Assembly: GCA_025998875.1 (NCBI GenBank)
Contig: AP024675.1
Location: 1,957,549 to 2,021,548 of the forward strand
Length of the DNA: 64,000 nucleotides
Reading direction: 5' to 3'
DNA from: Bacteroidota bacterium
Lineage (GTDB): Bacteria > Bacteroidota > Rhodothermia > JANXDC01
This document shows positions 8,744 through 17,700 of this stretch, one piece after another; the stretch's first letter is position 1; each line of letters opens with the position of its first letter. Below the pieces are notes generated by a model. That model did no database searches. It saw nothing but the letters and a program-made list of their open reading frames with translations, and was not told where the DNA came from. A program made the position numbers and the translations under genes.

Positions 8744-10012
8744 ATGTCGACTTCTCCGTCCGCTATACGTTCCTCAAAGGCCCGTAGTGTGCCCCCTTTT
8801 CCGGAGGCGGCGCGCGAGCTTATTACCAAACTATCCCCTCGCGTTACGGGTCTGGAACGGGTTCAGCATCAGGCCGCTGAGCTGATACGCCTCCCGGAAG
8901 CCGTGCGTGGGGGGCTGGAAGCAATCATGCACTTTCTGCTGGAGTTCATGCTCGAGCAGGAGGCATCGGACCTCGATCTGGGGGGGCGTGCTGCCAATGG
9001 ATACGTCTGGTATCGCATTCACGGGGCCAAGCGGCCCCACCCGGAAGTAGGGCGATACGATCCCGATGAGGCCAATCTGCTCATTCTCGCCCTGACCACG
9101 GACCGCATCCGCGAACGGCTCTATGAGCGGCTGAGCGTGGATTTCTCCTATGAGCTGGTATACCAGGGACGGCGTCGGCGCTTTCGGGCCACGGCGTATC
9201 TGGAGGACGGGTATCTGGCGCTGAACATGCGTGCGCTGCCCGAACAGGTCCGTCCGCTGGATTCGCTGGGCTTTCACCCCAACATCGTCAGACACCTCAT
9301 GTTCGAGTACGTCCGTGACGGGCTCACGCTCGTTACCGGGGTTACGGGATCGGGGAAATCGACCACGCTGGATGCCATCATCGAGGCTACTAATCAGCTC
9401 TCCGAGGCGCACGTGATTATTCTGGGGGCACCTGTGGAGTACGTGCACACCTCAAAGCGTTGCCTGATCCGGCATCGGGAAGTCGGTCGGGACGTGCATT
9501 CTTTTAAAGAGGGCACAATCCAGGCCCTGCGCCAGGACCCGGACATTATCGTCATCGGCGAGATGCGGGATCCGGATACGATTATGGCGGCACTGGAGGT
9601 TACGGACTCCGGACACAAGGTTTTCTCCACCCTGCACACCTCTTCGGCTGTGGAGTCCATTGACCGCATCATTGCCGAATGTCCGGTCGAAGAGCAGGAG
9701 CGTGTGCGGCATCGGTTGGCCGACGTCTTGCGCGTGGTGATCTCCCAGAAGCTCTGTCCCCGCATCGGCGGAGGCAGGGTGTTGGCCAAGGAAGTGCTGC
9801 TGGTGACCCCTTCGGTAAGGGCCGCTATCAAGAACAACAACACCGCGGAGATCTATCAGATGATCTGGGAGGGGGGATCGCTGGGCATGATCACCATGGA
9901 ACAGGATTTGTTTCGGCTCTATCGGGCGCGCCAGATCACCTGGGAGACGGCGATGAATTTCGCCAACAACAAGCGGCGGCTCCAGCAGCTTCTCCAACAG
10001 GCAGAAGGGTAG
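8744..10012 (+). CDS. pilT: Type IV pilus retraction ATPase PilT-like
   Basis: A 422-residue ATPase of the PilT/PilU group. Walker A GVTGSGKSTT lies near residues 199-208, Walker B at LRQDPDIIVIGEMRDP, and the His box at FSTLHTSSAVESIDRI. It lacks the PilB zinc tetracysteine, and the region VRAAIKNNNTAEIYQMI sits where PilT has its AIRNLIRE motif. The N-terminus is about 60-70 residues longer than in typical PilT. The ATG at 8744 was chosen because a GGAGGG RBS lies 7 bases before it; the frame is open upstream to 8669 inside the previous gene. Role: pilus disassembly and retraction at the inner-membrane base. Confidence 0.88.
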   Translation: MSTSPSAIRSSKARSVPPFPEAARELITKLSPRVTGLERVQHQAAELIRLPEAVRGGLEAIMHFLLEFMLEQEASDLDLGGRAANGYVWYRIHGAKRPHPEVGRYDPDEANLLILALTTDRIRERLYERLSVDFSYELVYQGRRRRFRATAYLEDGYLALNMRALPEQVRPLDSLGFHPNIVRHLMFEYVRDGLTLVTGVTGSGKSTTLDAIIEATNQLSEAHVIILGAPVEYVHTSKRCLIRHREVGRDVHSFKEGTIQALRQDPDIIVIGEMRDPDTIMAALEVTDSGHKVFSTLHTSSAVESIDRIIAECPVEEQERVRHRLADVLRVVISQKLCPRIGGGRVLAKEVLLVTPSVRAAIKNNNTAEIYQMIWEGGSLGMITMEQDLFRLYRARQITWETAMNFANNKRRLQQLLQQAEG

Positions 10013-10015
10013 GTC

Positions 10016-11695
10016 ATGGCTCGACGTTCCGAGCGCGTAGCCGGGGTGTACGTTACCCCTCAGCAGGTGCACGTGGCGGTGCTGTCGTATCGCAACGGGC
10101 AGATCCGGGTTCATCGGCTGGAGAGCCGGCGGCGCACGTTCACCTCGCTGGCCCAGGCGCTTACCGTGGGGCAGCTTTCCGGTGGGGAAGAGCCCGTGCC
10201 TTTGACGCCGATGGAGGTAAATTCTTCCTCGCAGGTCATAGAGGAGGAGCTTTCGACCAACGGGCTGGGAGGCGGCGATCTGATTTCCTACACCCCGCTG
10301 CTCGATCAGCCGGGGCCTGCGGACATCACGGCCGAACTGCGCGAGCTTCTGGAGACCGAGGTGCACGAGCATCGGCTGCGGGTGGGATTCTGCATCACGG
10401 AGCCGGACCTCGCGCTCCGGGAGCTCCCCATACCCCCGGACTGGAAAGAAGAGCAGGTGGAGTTCAAAAGCCTCTTTCGCCTCCTCAAAGAGCAGTTCGA
10501 TGAGGCCGTAACTCCCGATGCGGTGGCGTTTGTGCCCTTCAAGGAGCGCGCGGTGCTGGCCATCATCCGCATGCCCACCTCGCCGGTTCTGAACTCTTTG
10601 GCCCGGCTGCGCGTGCTCTGGGGCCGACGTTTCCCGGAGGTGGGCCTCCTCGATGCTGAACCCACGACGCTGCTCGGCATGGCCCGCGCCTGTCATGCCA
10701 TTTTGCCGGACGAGGCGTCCTTCATCGTGCGTGTGGGCTTGGAGGAGACCCTCGTGCTCGTGTTGCGGGGCGAGACGCTGTTGCGGGTCGAGTCCCTGAA
10801 AGCCGTCACCATCTATGATAGCCCGGAAACGATCTCCAGCCGCCTGCTCCTGTTGCAGGATGAAGAGGGGCTGGAGCGCGTGCACAACCTCTACGTGATG
10901 ACTGAAGGGGGGGATAGCGACCGGTTGCGGGCGCAAATGGAGGCCTATTTCCCGGGTGCCTATGTGGTGCCCCTCAGCGAGGGCCTCCCCGAGATGGCCA
11001 TCGAGCTCGACGAGGGGGTATCGCCGGAAGCGCTGGAAGCCTACACCGTACCCCTGGCCGTGGCGCTCCGGCTGCTGACTCAGGATCACGCGCTTTTCTA
11101 TGACGTCAACCTGCTGCCCCCGGAGCTGGCACAGCGGCCCGCTCCGCTGGAGTTGGCCTGGCATGGATATGCCTGGCTTTTGCTGCTGTTCATGAGCACG
11201 CTCTTCTTCGTCGGGCGTTTTTACCAGCAACGACTCCAGATTCGCCACTGGGAGGAGGCGCTTCGCGTGGAGGCCCCGATTTCGCCCCTGCTGGAGCGCG
11301 AAATCCGAACCCGTATCGATAGCCTGCAGGGGCTCGCTATGCGGTACGAAGCGGCCACCCGGGCGCTGGATAGCCTGCTTATGGGATCGGATCGCTGGAG
11401 CCGCGCCCTCGCCGCCGTGGCCGAAGCCACCGGCCTGATTGGGGGTATCTGGATCCGGGAGTGGGTGCCCGGAAAGGATTATGTCGATCTGGCGGGCTAT
11501 GCGCTGGACCGGGATCGGGTTGTGGCTCTGGCTCGGAGGCTGGAGGGCACCATCCAAGCCGTGACGTTTGATGAAATCCGGGGTGCGCGGGTCTATCAGT
11601 ACCTCATGCGTATTCCGAGCAGGGAGACCCTGCCCCGATCCGTGGAGTACCTGCGCACCCTTTCGGCCGCTGGAGCAACAGGAGGGGGATCATGA
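10016..11695 (+). CDS. PilM-PilN fusion, T4P alignment protein
   Basis: A 559-residue protein with two parts. Residues about 1-375 look like the actin-fold PilM (start with RRSERVAGVYVTPQQVHVAVLSY, later FIVRVGLEETLVLVLRGETLLRVESL). One transmembrane helix follows near 380-403 (GYAWLLLLFMSTLFFVGRFY), then a periplasmic coiled coil and a ferredoxin-like PilN domain to the end. PilM and PilN are separate proteins in most T4P systems; the same joined arrangement is known for T2SS GspL. It overlaps the next gene by 4 bases. Family assignment rests on fold pattern and location, as motifs are weak. Confidence 0.75.
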   Translation: MARRSERVAGVYVTPQQVHVAVLSYRNGQIRVHRLESRRRTFTSLAQALTVGQLSGGEEPVPLTPMEVNSSSQVIEEELSTNGLGGGDLISYTPLLDQPGPADITAELRELLETEVHEHRLRVGFCITEPDLALRELPIPPDWKEEQVEFKSLFRLLKEQFDEAVTPDAVAFVPFKERAVLAIIRMPTSPVLNSLARLRVLWGRRFPEVGLLDAEPTTLLGMARACHAILPDEASFIVRVGLEETLVLVLRGETLLRVESLKAVTIYDSPETISSRLLLLQDEEGLERVHNLYVMTEGGDSDRLRAQMEAYFPGAYVVPLSEGLPEMAIELDEGVSPEALEAYTVPLAVALRLLTQDHALFYDVNLLPPELAQRPAPLELAWHGYAWLLLLFMSTLFFVGRFYQQRLQIRHWEEALRVEAPISPLLEREIRTRIDSLQGLAMRYEAATRALDSLLMGSDRWSRALAAVAEATGLIGGIWIREWVPGKDYVDLAGYALDRDRVVALARRLEGTIQAVTFDEIRGARVYQYLMRIPSRETLPRSVEYLRTLSAAGATGGGS

Positions 11696-12609
11696 AAGCG
11701 GCCACGCGGAACTCGATCCTGCTCGGTCTGCTGTGGCTTCTGGTTGTGGGCATCGGGATCGGGCTTACGTTCTGGAAGCTGCCCGGACGCCTGCAGGAGC
11801 TCCGGGCCGAGGTGGAGAAGCTGCGGCATACCGGGGGGCGGCTGCAGGAGCTCCGCGCCGAGGAGGCCCGCGCCCAGGCCTATTACGAAGAGGCGCTGGC
11901 GCGCTGGAATGCGCAGTATAAAGTCCTTCCCGTGGGACTCAACACGGCCGAGACGATCGCCTACCTGAACCACCTCACGCCCATAGGGTTTGAACGTTTT
12001 GATGTGCGCTATGAGGGCACGGAGCGCTCCGGCTCGGTAGGGTGGCACCGCTACAGCGTATCCGGGGAGGGTTATTTCGTCTACCTATACCGGTTCCTGT
12101 GGAATCTGGAGAACAGCCCCCCGCTGTATAAGGTCACGGACCTGCAGATCTCCGACTTCAGCGCCGTGCGACCGGACAGGCGAACCGGGCAGGAGCGGCT
12201 GGAGGTGATGGTGAAGTTCTCCATGCGCCTGCTGGCCTATTTTACCGATGCGGAGGGGATTCGAGCGCCGGAACGCCGCACGGCACTCCCGCCGGAGGCG
12301 TTCGTTCCGTTCCGGGCCGCCTATAACCCCTTCTATCCGATCATCCTGGCTCAGGTGCCTCCTAACACCGAAGGGCTGCCCGATGTGGAGCAATCCGAGC
12401 TTCTCGGGGTAGGGCCGGACTGGGTGTTGCTGCGTGATCAGTACAAGCGTGTTCGCCGGCTCCGTATCGGGGACAGGGTCTATCTGGGCCATCTGGTGAG
12501 CACCAATCCGGCCATGGGGTTGGCCATCTTCCAGCTCGATCGGGGCGGGATCGTTGATCGCCTCGAGCTGGGCACCAATGACGTGGTCGGGAAGTCCGAA
12601 TCGCGTTGA
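11692..12609 (+). CDS. PilO-PilP-like fusion, T4P alignment protein
   Basis: A 305-residue protein. A short cytoplasmic tip, a transmembrane helix (about 9-28, LLGLLWLLVVGIGIGLTF), a coiled coil (LQELRAEVEKLRHTGGRLQELRAEEARA) and a PilO-like domain are followed by a C-terminal stretch (about 233-303) with VLLRDQYKRVRRLRIGDRVYLGHLV and IVDRLEL, which looks like the beta-domain of PilP that contacts the secretin. In most bacteria PilO and PilP are two genes. Start ATG overlaps the stop of pilMN (ATGA). The PilP part is a pattern-level assignment. Confidence 0.7.
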   Translation: MKAATRNSILLGLLWLLVVGIGIGLTFWKLPGRLQELRAEVEKLRHTGGRLQELRAEEARAQAYYEEALARWNAQYKVLPVGLNTAETIAYLNHLTPIGFERFDVRYEGTERSGSVGWHRYSVSGEGYFVYLYRFLWNLENSPPLYKVTDLQISDFSAVRPDRRTGQERLEVMVKFSMRLLAYFTDAEGIRAPERRTALPPEAFVPFRAAYNPFYPIILAQVPPNTEGLPDVEQSELLGVGPDWVLLRDQYKRVRRLRIGDRVYLGHLVSTNPAMGLAIFQLDRGGIVDRLELGTNDVVGKSESR

Positions 12610-12622
12610 GGGAGAAACGGAT

Positions 12623-13849
12623 ATGCGCGTGTGGATCCTGCTGGTTGTGCTGCTTCTGGGCTGTCTCTGGGAGGCCACCGCTCAGGTGCGCCCACCGGAG
12701 CGCCTGATGCGCTCCTATATTCCTCCGGAGGAGCTGGTCTCCTTTGCCCCGACCACGCCGTTTGATCAGTTTCTGCAGATCATCAATGAGCTGGCCCGTC
12801 GGGCCGGGCAGAAGCCGCTTTTCGATCCGGAGGAGCGCACCACCCCCATCGGGGTAGCCATCAGTGGGCAGTACTGGCGCGATGCCCTGGAGCTCGTGCT
12901 CCGCCAGCACCGGCTTGCGCTGGCTGAGCGGCCCAGCTTCTGGTTGCTCGTGCCGGCCGCAGGGGAAGGGGTGGCTTCCCCATCGACCCCGGCGGGGCCT
13001 GGAACGCCCTCCGGGGAAGTGCCCGACCTGCAGAAGCGCGAGGTGGAGATCTCAGCGCTGTTCTTCGAGGTCAACACGGAAACAGCTCGCCAGTTGGGCG
13101 TCAATATCGCAGGTCTTCTGGAACGGGTGCTTCGTTCCGGGGCGGTGGGGCTGAGCTGGGGCCTCAGCAACGCGGCCCAGTTGCCCGTGGGGGCGCCGGA
13201 GCTCGGCCTGCGCCTGCGTCGGCTGTTGGGAGAGGGCGGACAGGACGGGGAGGTCAATACGGAGCTTCTGATCCGCGCCCTTGAGGATATGGCTCTGGGG
13301 CGTGTGGTCGCCAATCCCCAGATCACCGTGGAATCGGGCCAGAAGGGGGAGATCCAGGTCGGTTCCGATGTGCCCATATTCGCCCGGGATTTTGCGGGCA
13401 ATACGATCACGCAGTTCGTGCGTACGGGCACGATCGTGAGCGTCGAACCCGTGGTGGTGCAGGATTCCGTGCCCTTCATCTATCTGAATATCGAGGTGGA
13501 GCGCAGTTCCCCGCGCCTGGTGGGGGCGGGGGTGGCGGTCGATAAAAGCCGCGCCTCCACGCGCGCGCTCCTGCTCGACGGAGAAGAGACCGTCATCGGA
13601 GGGCTTTTCAGCACGGAAGAAAACGTCTCTCGGGCAGGGGTTCCCGTGCTCAAAGACCTGCCGCCCTGGTTTTTCGGGCTCCGCTACCTGTTCGGGTACG
13701 AGAAGAAAACCCTGGTGCGCAAGGAGCTCGTCATCGTGCTGCGCGCCCGGATTCTGCCCCCGCTTACGGAACGTCGTCCGGGGGGATCGACCCTGCAGCG
13801 GATCCGGGAGCGGCAGGAGGAGTTTCGCCGGCGCCTGGGCCAGCAGTAG
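12623..13849 (+). CDS. pilQ: Type IV pilus secretin (PilQ/GspD family), short form
   Basis: A 408-residue protein with signal peptide (MRVWILLVVLLLGCLWEATAQ) and a secretin domain that ends with the signature region GVPVLKDLPPWFFGLRYLFG then KELVIVLRARILPP. The NPQITVESGQKGEIQVG and ETVIGGLF segments are typical of secretin pore strands. Only one short N-type domain (about residues 45-105) precedes the pore domain, against the AMIN repeats and several N domains of proteobacterial PilQ (over 600 residues). It closes the pil operon and is followed by a strong terminator. ATG 12623 has a gggagaaa RBS upstream. Confidence 0.85.
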   Translation: MRVWILLVVLLLGCLWEATAQVRPPERLMRSYIPPEELVSFAPTTPFDQFLQIINELARRAGQKPLFDPEERTTPIGVAISGQYWRDALELVLRQHRLALAERPSFWLLVPAAGEGVASPSTPAGPGTPSGEVPDLQKREVEISALFFEVNTETARQLGVNIAGLLERVLRSGAVGLSWGLSNAAQLPVGAPELGLRLRRLLGEGGQDGEVNTELLIRALEDMALGRVVANPQITVESGQKGEIQVGSDVPIFARDFAGNTITQFVRTGTIVSVEPVVVQDSVPFIYLNIEVERSSPRLVGAGVAVDKSRASTRALLLDGEETVIGGLFSTEENVSRAGVPVLKDLPPWFFGLRYLFGYEKKTLVRKELVIVLRARILPPLTERRPGGSTLQRIRERQEEFRRRLGQQ

Positions 13850-13888
13850 CGGTAGTTTCCCCTGCGGCGTCCGGCTTTTCTATAGATC

Positions 13889-13912
13889 AGCCGCCCCTCG
13901 GGGCGGCTTTTT
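13889..13912 (+). terminator. Intrinsic terminator after pilQ
   Basis: A perfect 9-bp stem (AGCCGCCCC with GGGGCGGCT, 13889-13897 and 13900-13908) with a two-base loop is followed by a T run to 13912. It ends the pil operon. Confidence 0.9.
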
Positions 13913-13963
13913 CATTCCGCCCCGCGCTCGCCCCTTCCTGTAGCCGCGCCGTATTTTTCTGCC

Positions 13964-15817
13964 ATGCGCCCGTCTTGCCGTGCCATGCTGATGGTGGTCA
14001 TGCTTGCCTCCAGCGCCGGGGCGCAACAGGCTGCTCTGGAGGTGGGGATGGAACGATCGGCTACAGCCCTGGCTCACCGGCATGTGTTCCGGTGGGAGGC
14101 GCGCTCGGCAAGCTGGCAGCTGGGCCTGGAGAGCCGCTGGATCGCGGAGCGGCTGTTTTTCTCTTCCGGCTTCGGGCCGCGCCGCGATGACTGGTGGGCC
14201 CAGGCGAGCCTCTGGCGCGGATTGCCTCTGGGGGCCTTCGGGGTGGGTCTGCAGTCCCTCTATGCCGGACCACAGGATCGTCTAGGCGGATGGCAGCGCC
14301 TGCTGTGGGCGCGCTGGCGCTACGAGGCGGATCGGGCTCGTTTGCTTCTGGGGCCTCTGTGGGGATGGGACCGCCGTTCCCGCCGACAGGATCACGGCCC
14401 GGGGCTGCATGCCAGCCTGGGGTTCGAACAGATGCGCTGGGGAAACTACCGGCTTTCCGGGCGCGCGGAGGGCCAACAGCTCTGGGTCGGTCCCCGGCTG
14501 TTTCAGGATGCCCGTCTGGACGGAGAGCTCGAAGGGCTTTTTGCGCCGGCGGAATTCCAGCTGCGGGCTTCCTGGGTGCGGGCGCGGCGCGATTACTACC
14601 AGCCGGCCAGTTTTCTCAATATCGGCGCGGCCGGCATGAATGTGATCGAATCCACCCGGGCCGATACGCTCTGGGGGGAGATCGCCCTCCTGTACCCGAT
14701 GGGCTCCGGGATCCTGCTGCGCTCCCGCCTCCGCGCGCAGGGACTGCGCCGCGAAGTGCTTCACCGCCGTGTTCCGGTCGATTTGCAGGTGCTCGATACC
14801 GGACTTGAGCGCCTGAGCCTGGAGGCGGAGACCGGTTGCCAGCTCACGGGCCGCTGGGGACAACTGGGCCTGGTAATGGGGTTTTTGAGCGAAGAGGAAG
14901 TTCGACGTCTGCTCAACGGCCAGGCTCTGCCTCCGGCCCTCCTGCAGCGCCAGCAGGAGCTGCTGGCGCTGGCCGGCTACTGGGTCCGGCAGACCCGTCT
15001 GAGCGCTTTTTACCTCTGGCCTGGCGGGGTGCGCCTGGACGGCATGGTCCGCATAGCCCGATACGACACCCCGGAGGGCAATGACGATGATTTCGACGAA
15101 CTGCTCCTGCGCCTCGGCGTGCTGTTGGAACCCTGGCGGGGGCCGATTTTTTCCTGGAGCCTGCTCCTGCAGGGGCAGGCCGTACATACGGTCTATTTGA
15201 AGGCCGCGCGGAGCGCAGAAAACCAGTGGCGCCGCCTCCTGCGCCTGGAGCCCAGCTGGAGATGGCAGCCCGCCGCAGGCCAGGAGGTTCGGGCCCGAGC
15301 CGAGCTGCGCGCCAGCTACGCCACGGATGATTTCCGGCTTCCGGGCAGGACCCCGCGCGATCAGTCCGCACGGGAACTGCGCATGGAGCTTTTCGGCGAT
15401 CACCAGATAGGGGCCCGCTGGGGTTTGCTCTGGCAGCTGAGCTACAGCCGGCTGCTGATCGGTCGGCTCTTCTGGCCCGAGTTCGCCGAGACCCCTGTGG
15501 ATACGGTGCGCACCTGGGAGCTCTGGCCCCGCCTGAAGAGCCGGTTCCCCGGTTCAGGTCGTATCGAGGTGGAGCTGGGTTTGCGCCTCTATAGCCGAAC
15601 ACACTACCTTCTTCTTCCCCCGGCACGTGCGCTGCTGCGGCAGTGGGGGCCGGCCGCCTCCCTGAGCTGGTTGCTGGGCCCACGGGCTCAGGCGCGTCTG
15701 GAGGGATGGCTTCAGTGGCAGGGGTCGGGCACGAGGCCGTTTTCTTCTGCGCAGTCTTCCTCCTGGAGTAGACGACAGATCCCGAATGTGAACCTGGTTT
15801 TTTCGTGGATGCTCTGA
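13964..15817 (+). CDS. Probable outer-membrane beta-barrel protein, unknown function
   Basis: A 617-residue protein with a signal peptide (MRPSCRAMLMVVMLASSAGAQQ) and then alternating polar and aromatic/hydrophobic strands rich in Trp, Tyr, Arg and Leu, ending in NLVFSWML, the sort of C-terminal strand with terminal hydrophobic residue seen in outer-membrane barrels. No named family was recognised. It lies just after the pil terminator, so it has its own transcription start or relies on readthrough, and its 3' end overlaps the next gene by 13 bases. Any link to the pilus is only positional. Confidence 0.6.
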   Translation: MRPSCRAMLMVVMLASSAGAQQAALEVGMERSATALAHRHVFRWEARSASWQLGLESRWIAERLFFSSGFGPRRDDWWAQASLWRGLPLGAFGVGLQSLYAGPQDRLGGWQRLLWARWRYEADRARLLLGPLWGWDRRSRRQDHGPGLHASLGFEQMRWGNYRLSGRAEGQQLWVGPRLFQDARLDGELEGLFAPAEFQLRASWVRARRDYYQPASFLNIGAAGMNVIESTRADTLWGEIALLYPMGSGILLRSRLRAQGLRREVLHRRVPVDLQVLDTGLERLSLEAETGCQLTGRWGQLGLVMGFLSEEEVRRLLNGQALPPALLQRQQELLALAGYWVRQTRLSAFYLWPGGVRLDGMVRIARYDTPEGNDDDFDELLLRLGVLLEPWRGPIFSWSLLLQGQAVHTVYLKAARSAENQWRRLLRLEPSWRWQPAAGQEVRARAELRASYATDDFRLPGRTPRDQSARELRMELFGDHQIGARWGLLWQLSYSRLLIGRLFWPEFAETPVDTVRTWELWPRLKSRFPGSGRIEVELGLRLYSRTHYLLLPPARALLRQWGPAASLSWLLGPRAQARLEGWLQWQGSGTRPFSSAQSSSWSRRQIPNVNLVFSWML

Positions 15818-16230
15818 GCCAACTACCCGCTCGAGAGTGGCATCTGGAGCTACCCAGTACCCATGAGGCACTCCTGCGCGCCTCCTCGCTGCTGGAGGAG
15901 GTGGCCCGGATCGTGGGCCTAAGCCCGGAACGGCATTTTGACCTCGTCGTGGCCGTCACCGAGGCCATCACGAACGCCATCGAGCATGCCCATGCCGGCA
16001 GATCCGAGTTGCCCATTCAACTTGAAGTCCGATGGGAGGCCGGTCGGCTCCGGGTAAGCGTGCAGGATCAGGGCGCTGGGTTCGACCCGGAGCACCTGCC
16101 CGATCCCACCCGACCGGAAAACCTGTTGCATCCGGGTGGGCGAGGCGTGTTTCTTATGCGCACACTCATGGACGAGGTCCACTTCTTCGATGGGGGACGC
16201 CGCGTGGAGCTAATACTGTACGTGAGCTGA
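15805..16230 (+). CDS. Anti-sigma regulatory serine/threonine kinase, RsbW-like
   Basis: A 141-residue GHKL ATPase of the HATPase_c_2 type. The N box is AVTEAITNAIEHA, the G1 box VQDQGAGFDP and the G2 box GGRGVFLMRTLMDEV, so all ATP-binding motifs are intact. RsbW/SpoIIAB relatives bind a sigma factor or phosphorylate an anti-anti-sigma (STAS) partner. No STAS protein or PP2C phosphatase lies next to it in this window, so its partners are elsewhere. GTG start at 15805 overlaps the preceding gene by 13 bases, and the alpha/beta hydrolase begins 9 bases after the stop. Confidence 0.85.
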   Translation: MDALSQLPAREWHLELPSTHEALLRASSLLEEVARIVGLSPERHFDLVVAVTEAITNAIEHAHAGRSELPIQLEVRWEAGRLRVSVQDQGAGFDPEHLPDPTRPENLLHPGGRGVFLMRTLMDEVHFFDGGRRVELILYVS

Positions 16231-16239
16231 GGGAGACCT

Positions 16240-17052
16240 ATGGAGCAGTACATCATCAACGGCCTGGCTCTGCATGTGCATCGGAGGGGACAGGGGCCGG
16301 CCACGGTATGGATCCACGGCTTTCCGCTGGATCACCGGATCTGGGACCTGCAGGCTCCGCTGGCCCCGTTTTTCGAGCTTATCGCGCCCGATTTGCGGGG
16401 TTTCGGCTTCAGTCAGGTCTCTGTGGAGCCGTACACGATCGATGATCTGGCCGAGGATATCGATGACCTGCTCGATGTGCTCGGTATCCCGGAGGCGGTG
16501 GTGATCGGGCATTCCCTGGGGGGATATGTGGCCCTGGCGATGGCGCGGCGGTACCGTTTCCGGGTCCGCGCCCTCGTGCTGGTCTGTTCTCAGGCCCGTG
16601 CGGACTCCGAGGAGGCGCGTTCGGCCCGACTGGAGCTCGTTTCCCGTCTGCTGGAGAGTGGTAGCTCCGAGGTGCTCGTGGAGCGCTTTCAGAAGCTCTT
16701 TGCTGATCGCACCCGGGCCCAGCATCCGGAGCTCGTTGAGGCCGTTCTGGAGCGTATCCGTTCCGTGCCCGTGCAGGCGGCTGTGCACGCCCTGCTGGCT
16801 ATGGCCGACCGTCCGGACAGCCGGCCGTTTCTAGATCAGCTCGGCCTGCCCGTCTTGCTCGTGCACGGGGAGGAAGACGTGCTCATCCCCGTGGAGCGAT
16901 CCGAGGAGATGGCCCGCCTGCTGCCGAATGCGCGTCTGGAGACCATTCCCTACGCGGCGCATATGCCCATGCTCGAGCAGCCCGAACATTTCAACCGGAT
17001 CCTGGATACGTTCCTAAAGTACGTAACGCAGGAGCAGGAAGCCGCCGAATAG
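16240..17052 (+). CDS. Alpha/beta hydrolase fold protein
   Basis: A 270-residue hydrolase. The oxyanion region is WIHGFPLDHRIW, the nucleophile elbow is GHSLGG (near residue 90), the acid is probably Asp in VLLVHGEEDVLIP, and the catalytic His is in YAAHMPMLEQPEHFN. This layout matches the haloperoxidase/BioH/3-oxoadipate-enol-lactonase branch, so the substrate cannot be told from sequence. The start has a gagggag RBS. Its 3' end overlaps the oppositely oriented yqaA-like gene by 39 bases. Confidence 0.85.
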   Translation: MEQYIINGLALHVHRRGQGPATVWIHGFPLDHRIWDLQAPLAPFFELIAPDLRGFGFSQVSVEPYTIDDLAEDIDDLLDVLGIPEAVVIGHSLGGYVALAMARRYRFRVRALVLVCSQARADSEEARSARLELVSRLLESGSSEVLVERFQKLFADRTRAQHPELVEAVLERIRSVPVQAAVHALLAMADRPDSRPFLDQLGLPVLLVHGEEDVLIPVERSEEMARLLPNARLETIPYAAHMPMLEQPEHFNRILDTFLKYVTQEQEAAE

Positions 17053-17700
17053 CAGCAGGACAAAGGCGATCGTGAGCCATCCCAGATAGCGATCCAGGAA
17101 GCGCCGGATCGGGGGGCCGAAGAAGTATAAAAGGGCGGCGATCAGGAAAAAGCGTCCGGCTCTGCCCACCAGAGAGGCCAGCGTAAACCAGCCGAGGTGT
17201 ACATGAAATACCCCGGCGGTGATGGTGAAGAGCTTGTACGGGATGGGGGTGAAGCCGGCTGTGAAGACCACCCAGAAATTCCAGCGCTCATAGAGCGCCT
17301 GAACCCCCTCAAAGCGCGCCGGCGTGAATCCGGGCACGTGGTCGAAGAAAAACCGGGCCAGAGCGCTGTAAGCGCCCGTCTGCGGGTCGTACCAGAGCGC
17401 ATATCCGATCCCGTATCCGGCCAGCCCCCCCAGCACGGATCCCAAGGTCGCGATCCAGGCCAGATAGAAAGCCCGCTTCGGGGAGACAAGACAGAGGGCG
17501 ATGAGCAGGACATCGGGCGGAATGGGAAAGACGGAGCTTTCCAGAAACGCCACCCCCATCAGGGCCGGCACGGCATACGGTCGGGTGGCCATCGCTTCGA
17601 CGCGGTCCTTGAGCCGGTACAGCCAGCCAACCGGACCCCGATACCGGGCCTCCGCCGCTGGAGATAGCTCCACGCCCGGTTCCGAATACGAACGCCTCAT
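17014..17700 (-). CDS. YqaA-family (SNARE-associated/VTT) inner-membrane protein
   Basis: A 228-residue polytopic membrane protein of the DedA/VTT superfamily, YqaA branch. Diagnostic stretches are GPVGWLYRLKDRVEAMATRPYA, ESSVFPIPPDVLLIAL and GSVLGGLAGYGIGY, and the C-terminal half has GFTPIPYKLFTITAGVF. Family members are thought to act in membrane lipid or proton-linked transport, but the exact reaction is not settled. It is the last gene of a minus-strand operon: its ATG overlaps the stop of pcm (ATGA). Confidence 0.88.
   Translation of the reverse strand: MRRSYSEPGVELSPAAEARYRGPVGWLYRLKDRVEAMATRPYAVPALMGVAFLESSVFPIPPDVLLIALCLVSPKRAFYLAWIATLGSVLGGLAGYGIGYALWYDPQTGAYSALARFFFDHVPGFTPARFEGVQALYERWNFWVVFTAGFTPIPYKLFTITAGVFHVHLGWFTLASLVGRAGRFFLIAALLYFFGPPIRRFLDRYLGWLTIAFVLLLFGGFLLLRYVL

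Noticed and set aside
9452-11557. A 701-codon open frame on the minus strand opposite pilT and pilMN.
   Set aside because: It is the antisense shadow of two clear genes, has a low-complexity look and no family motif; high GC makes long antisense frames common.
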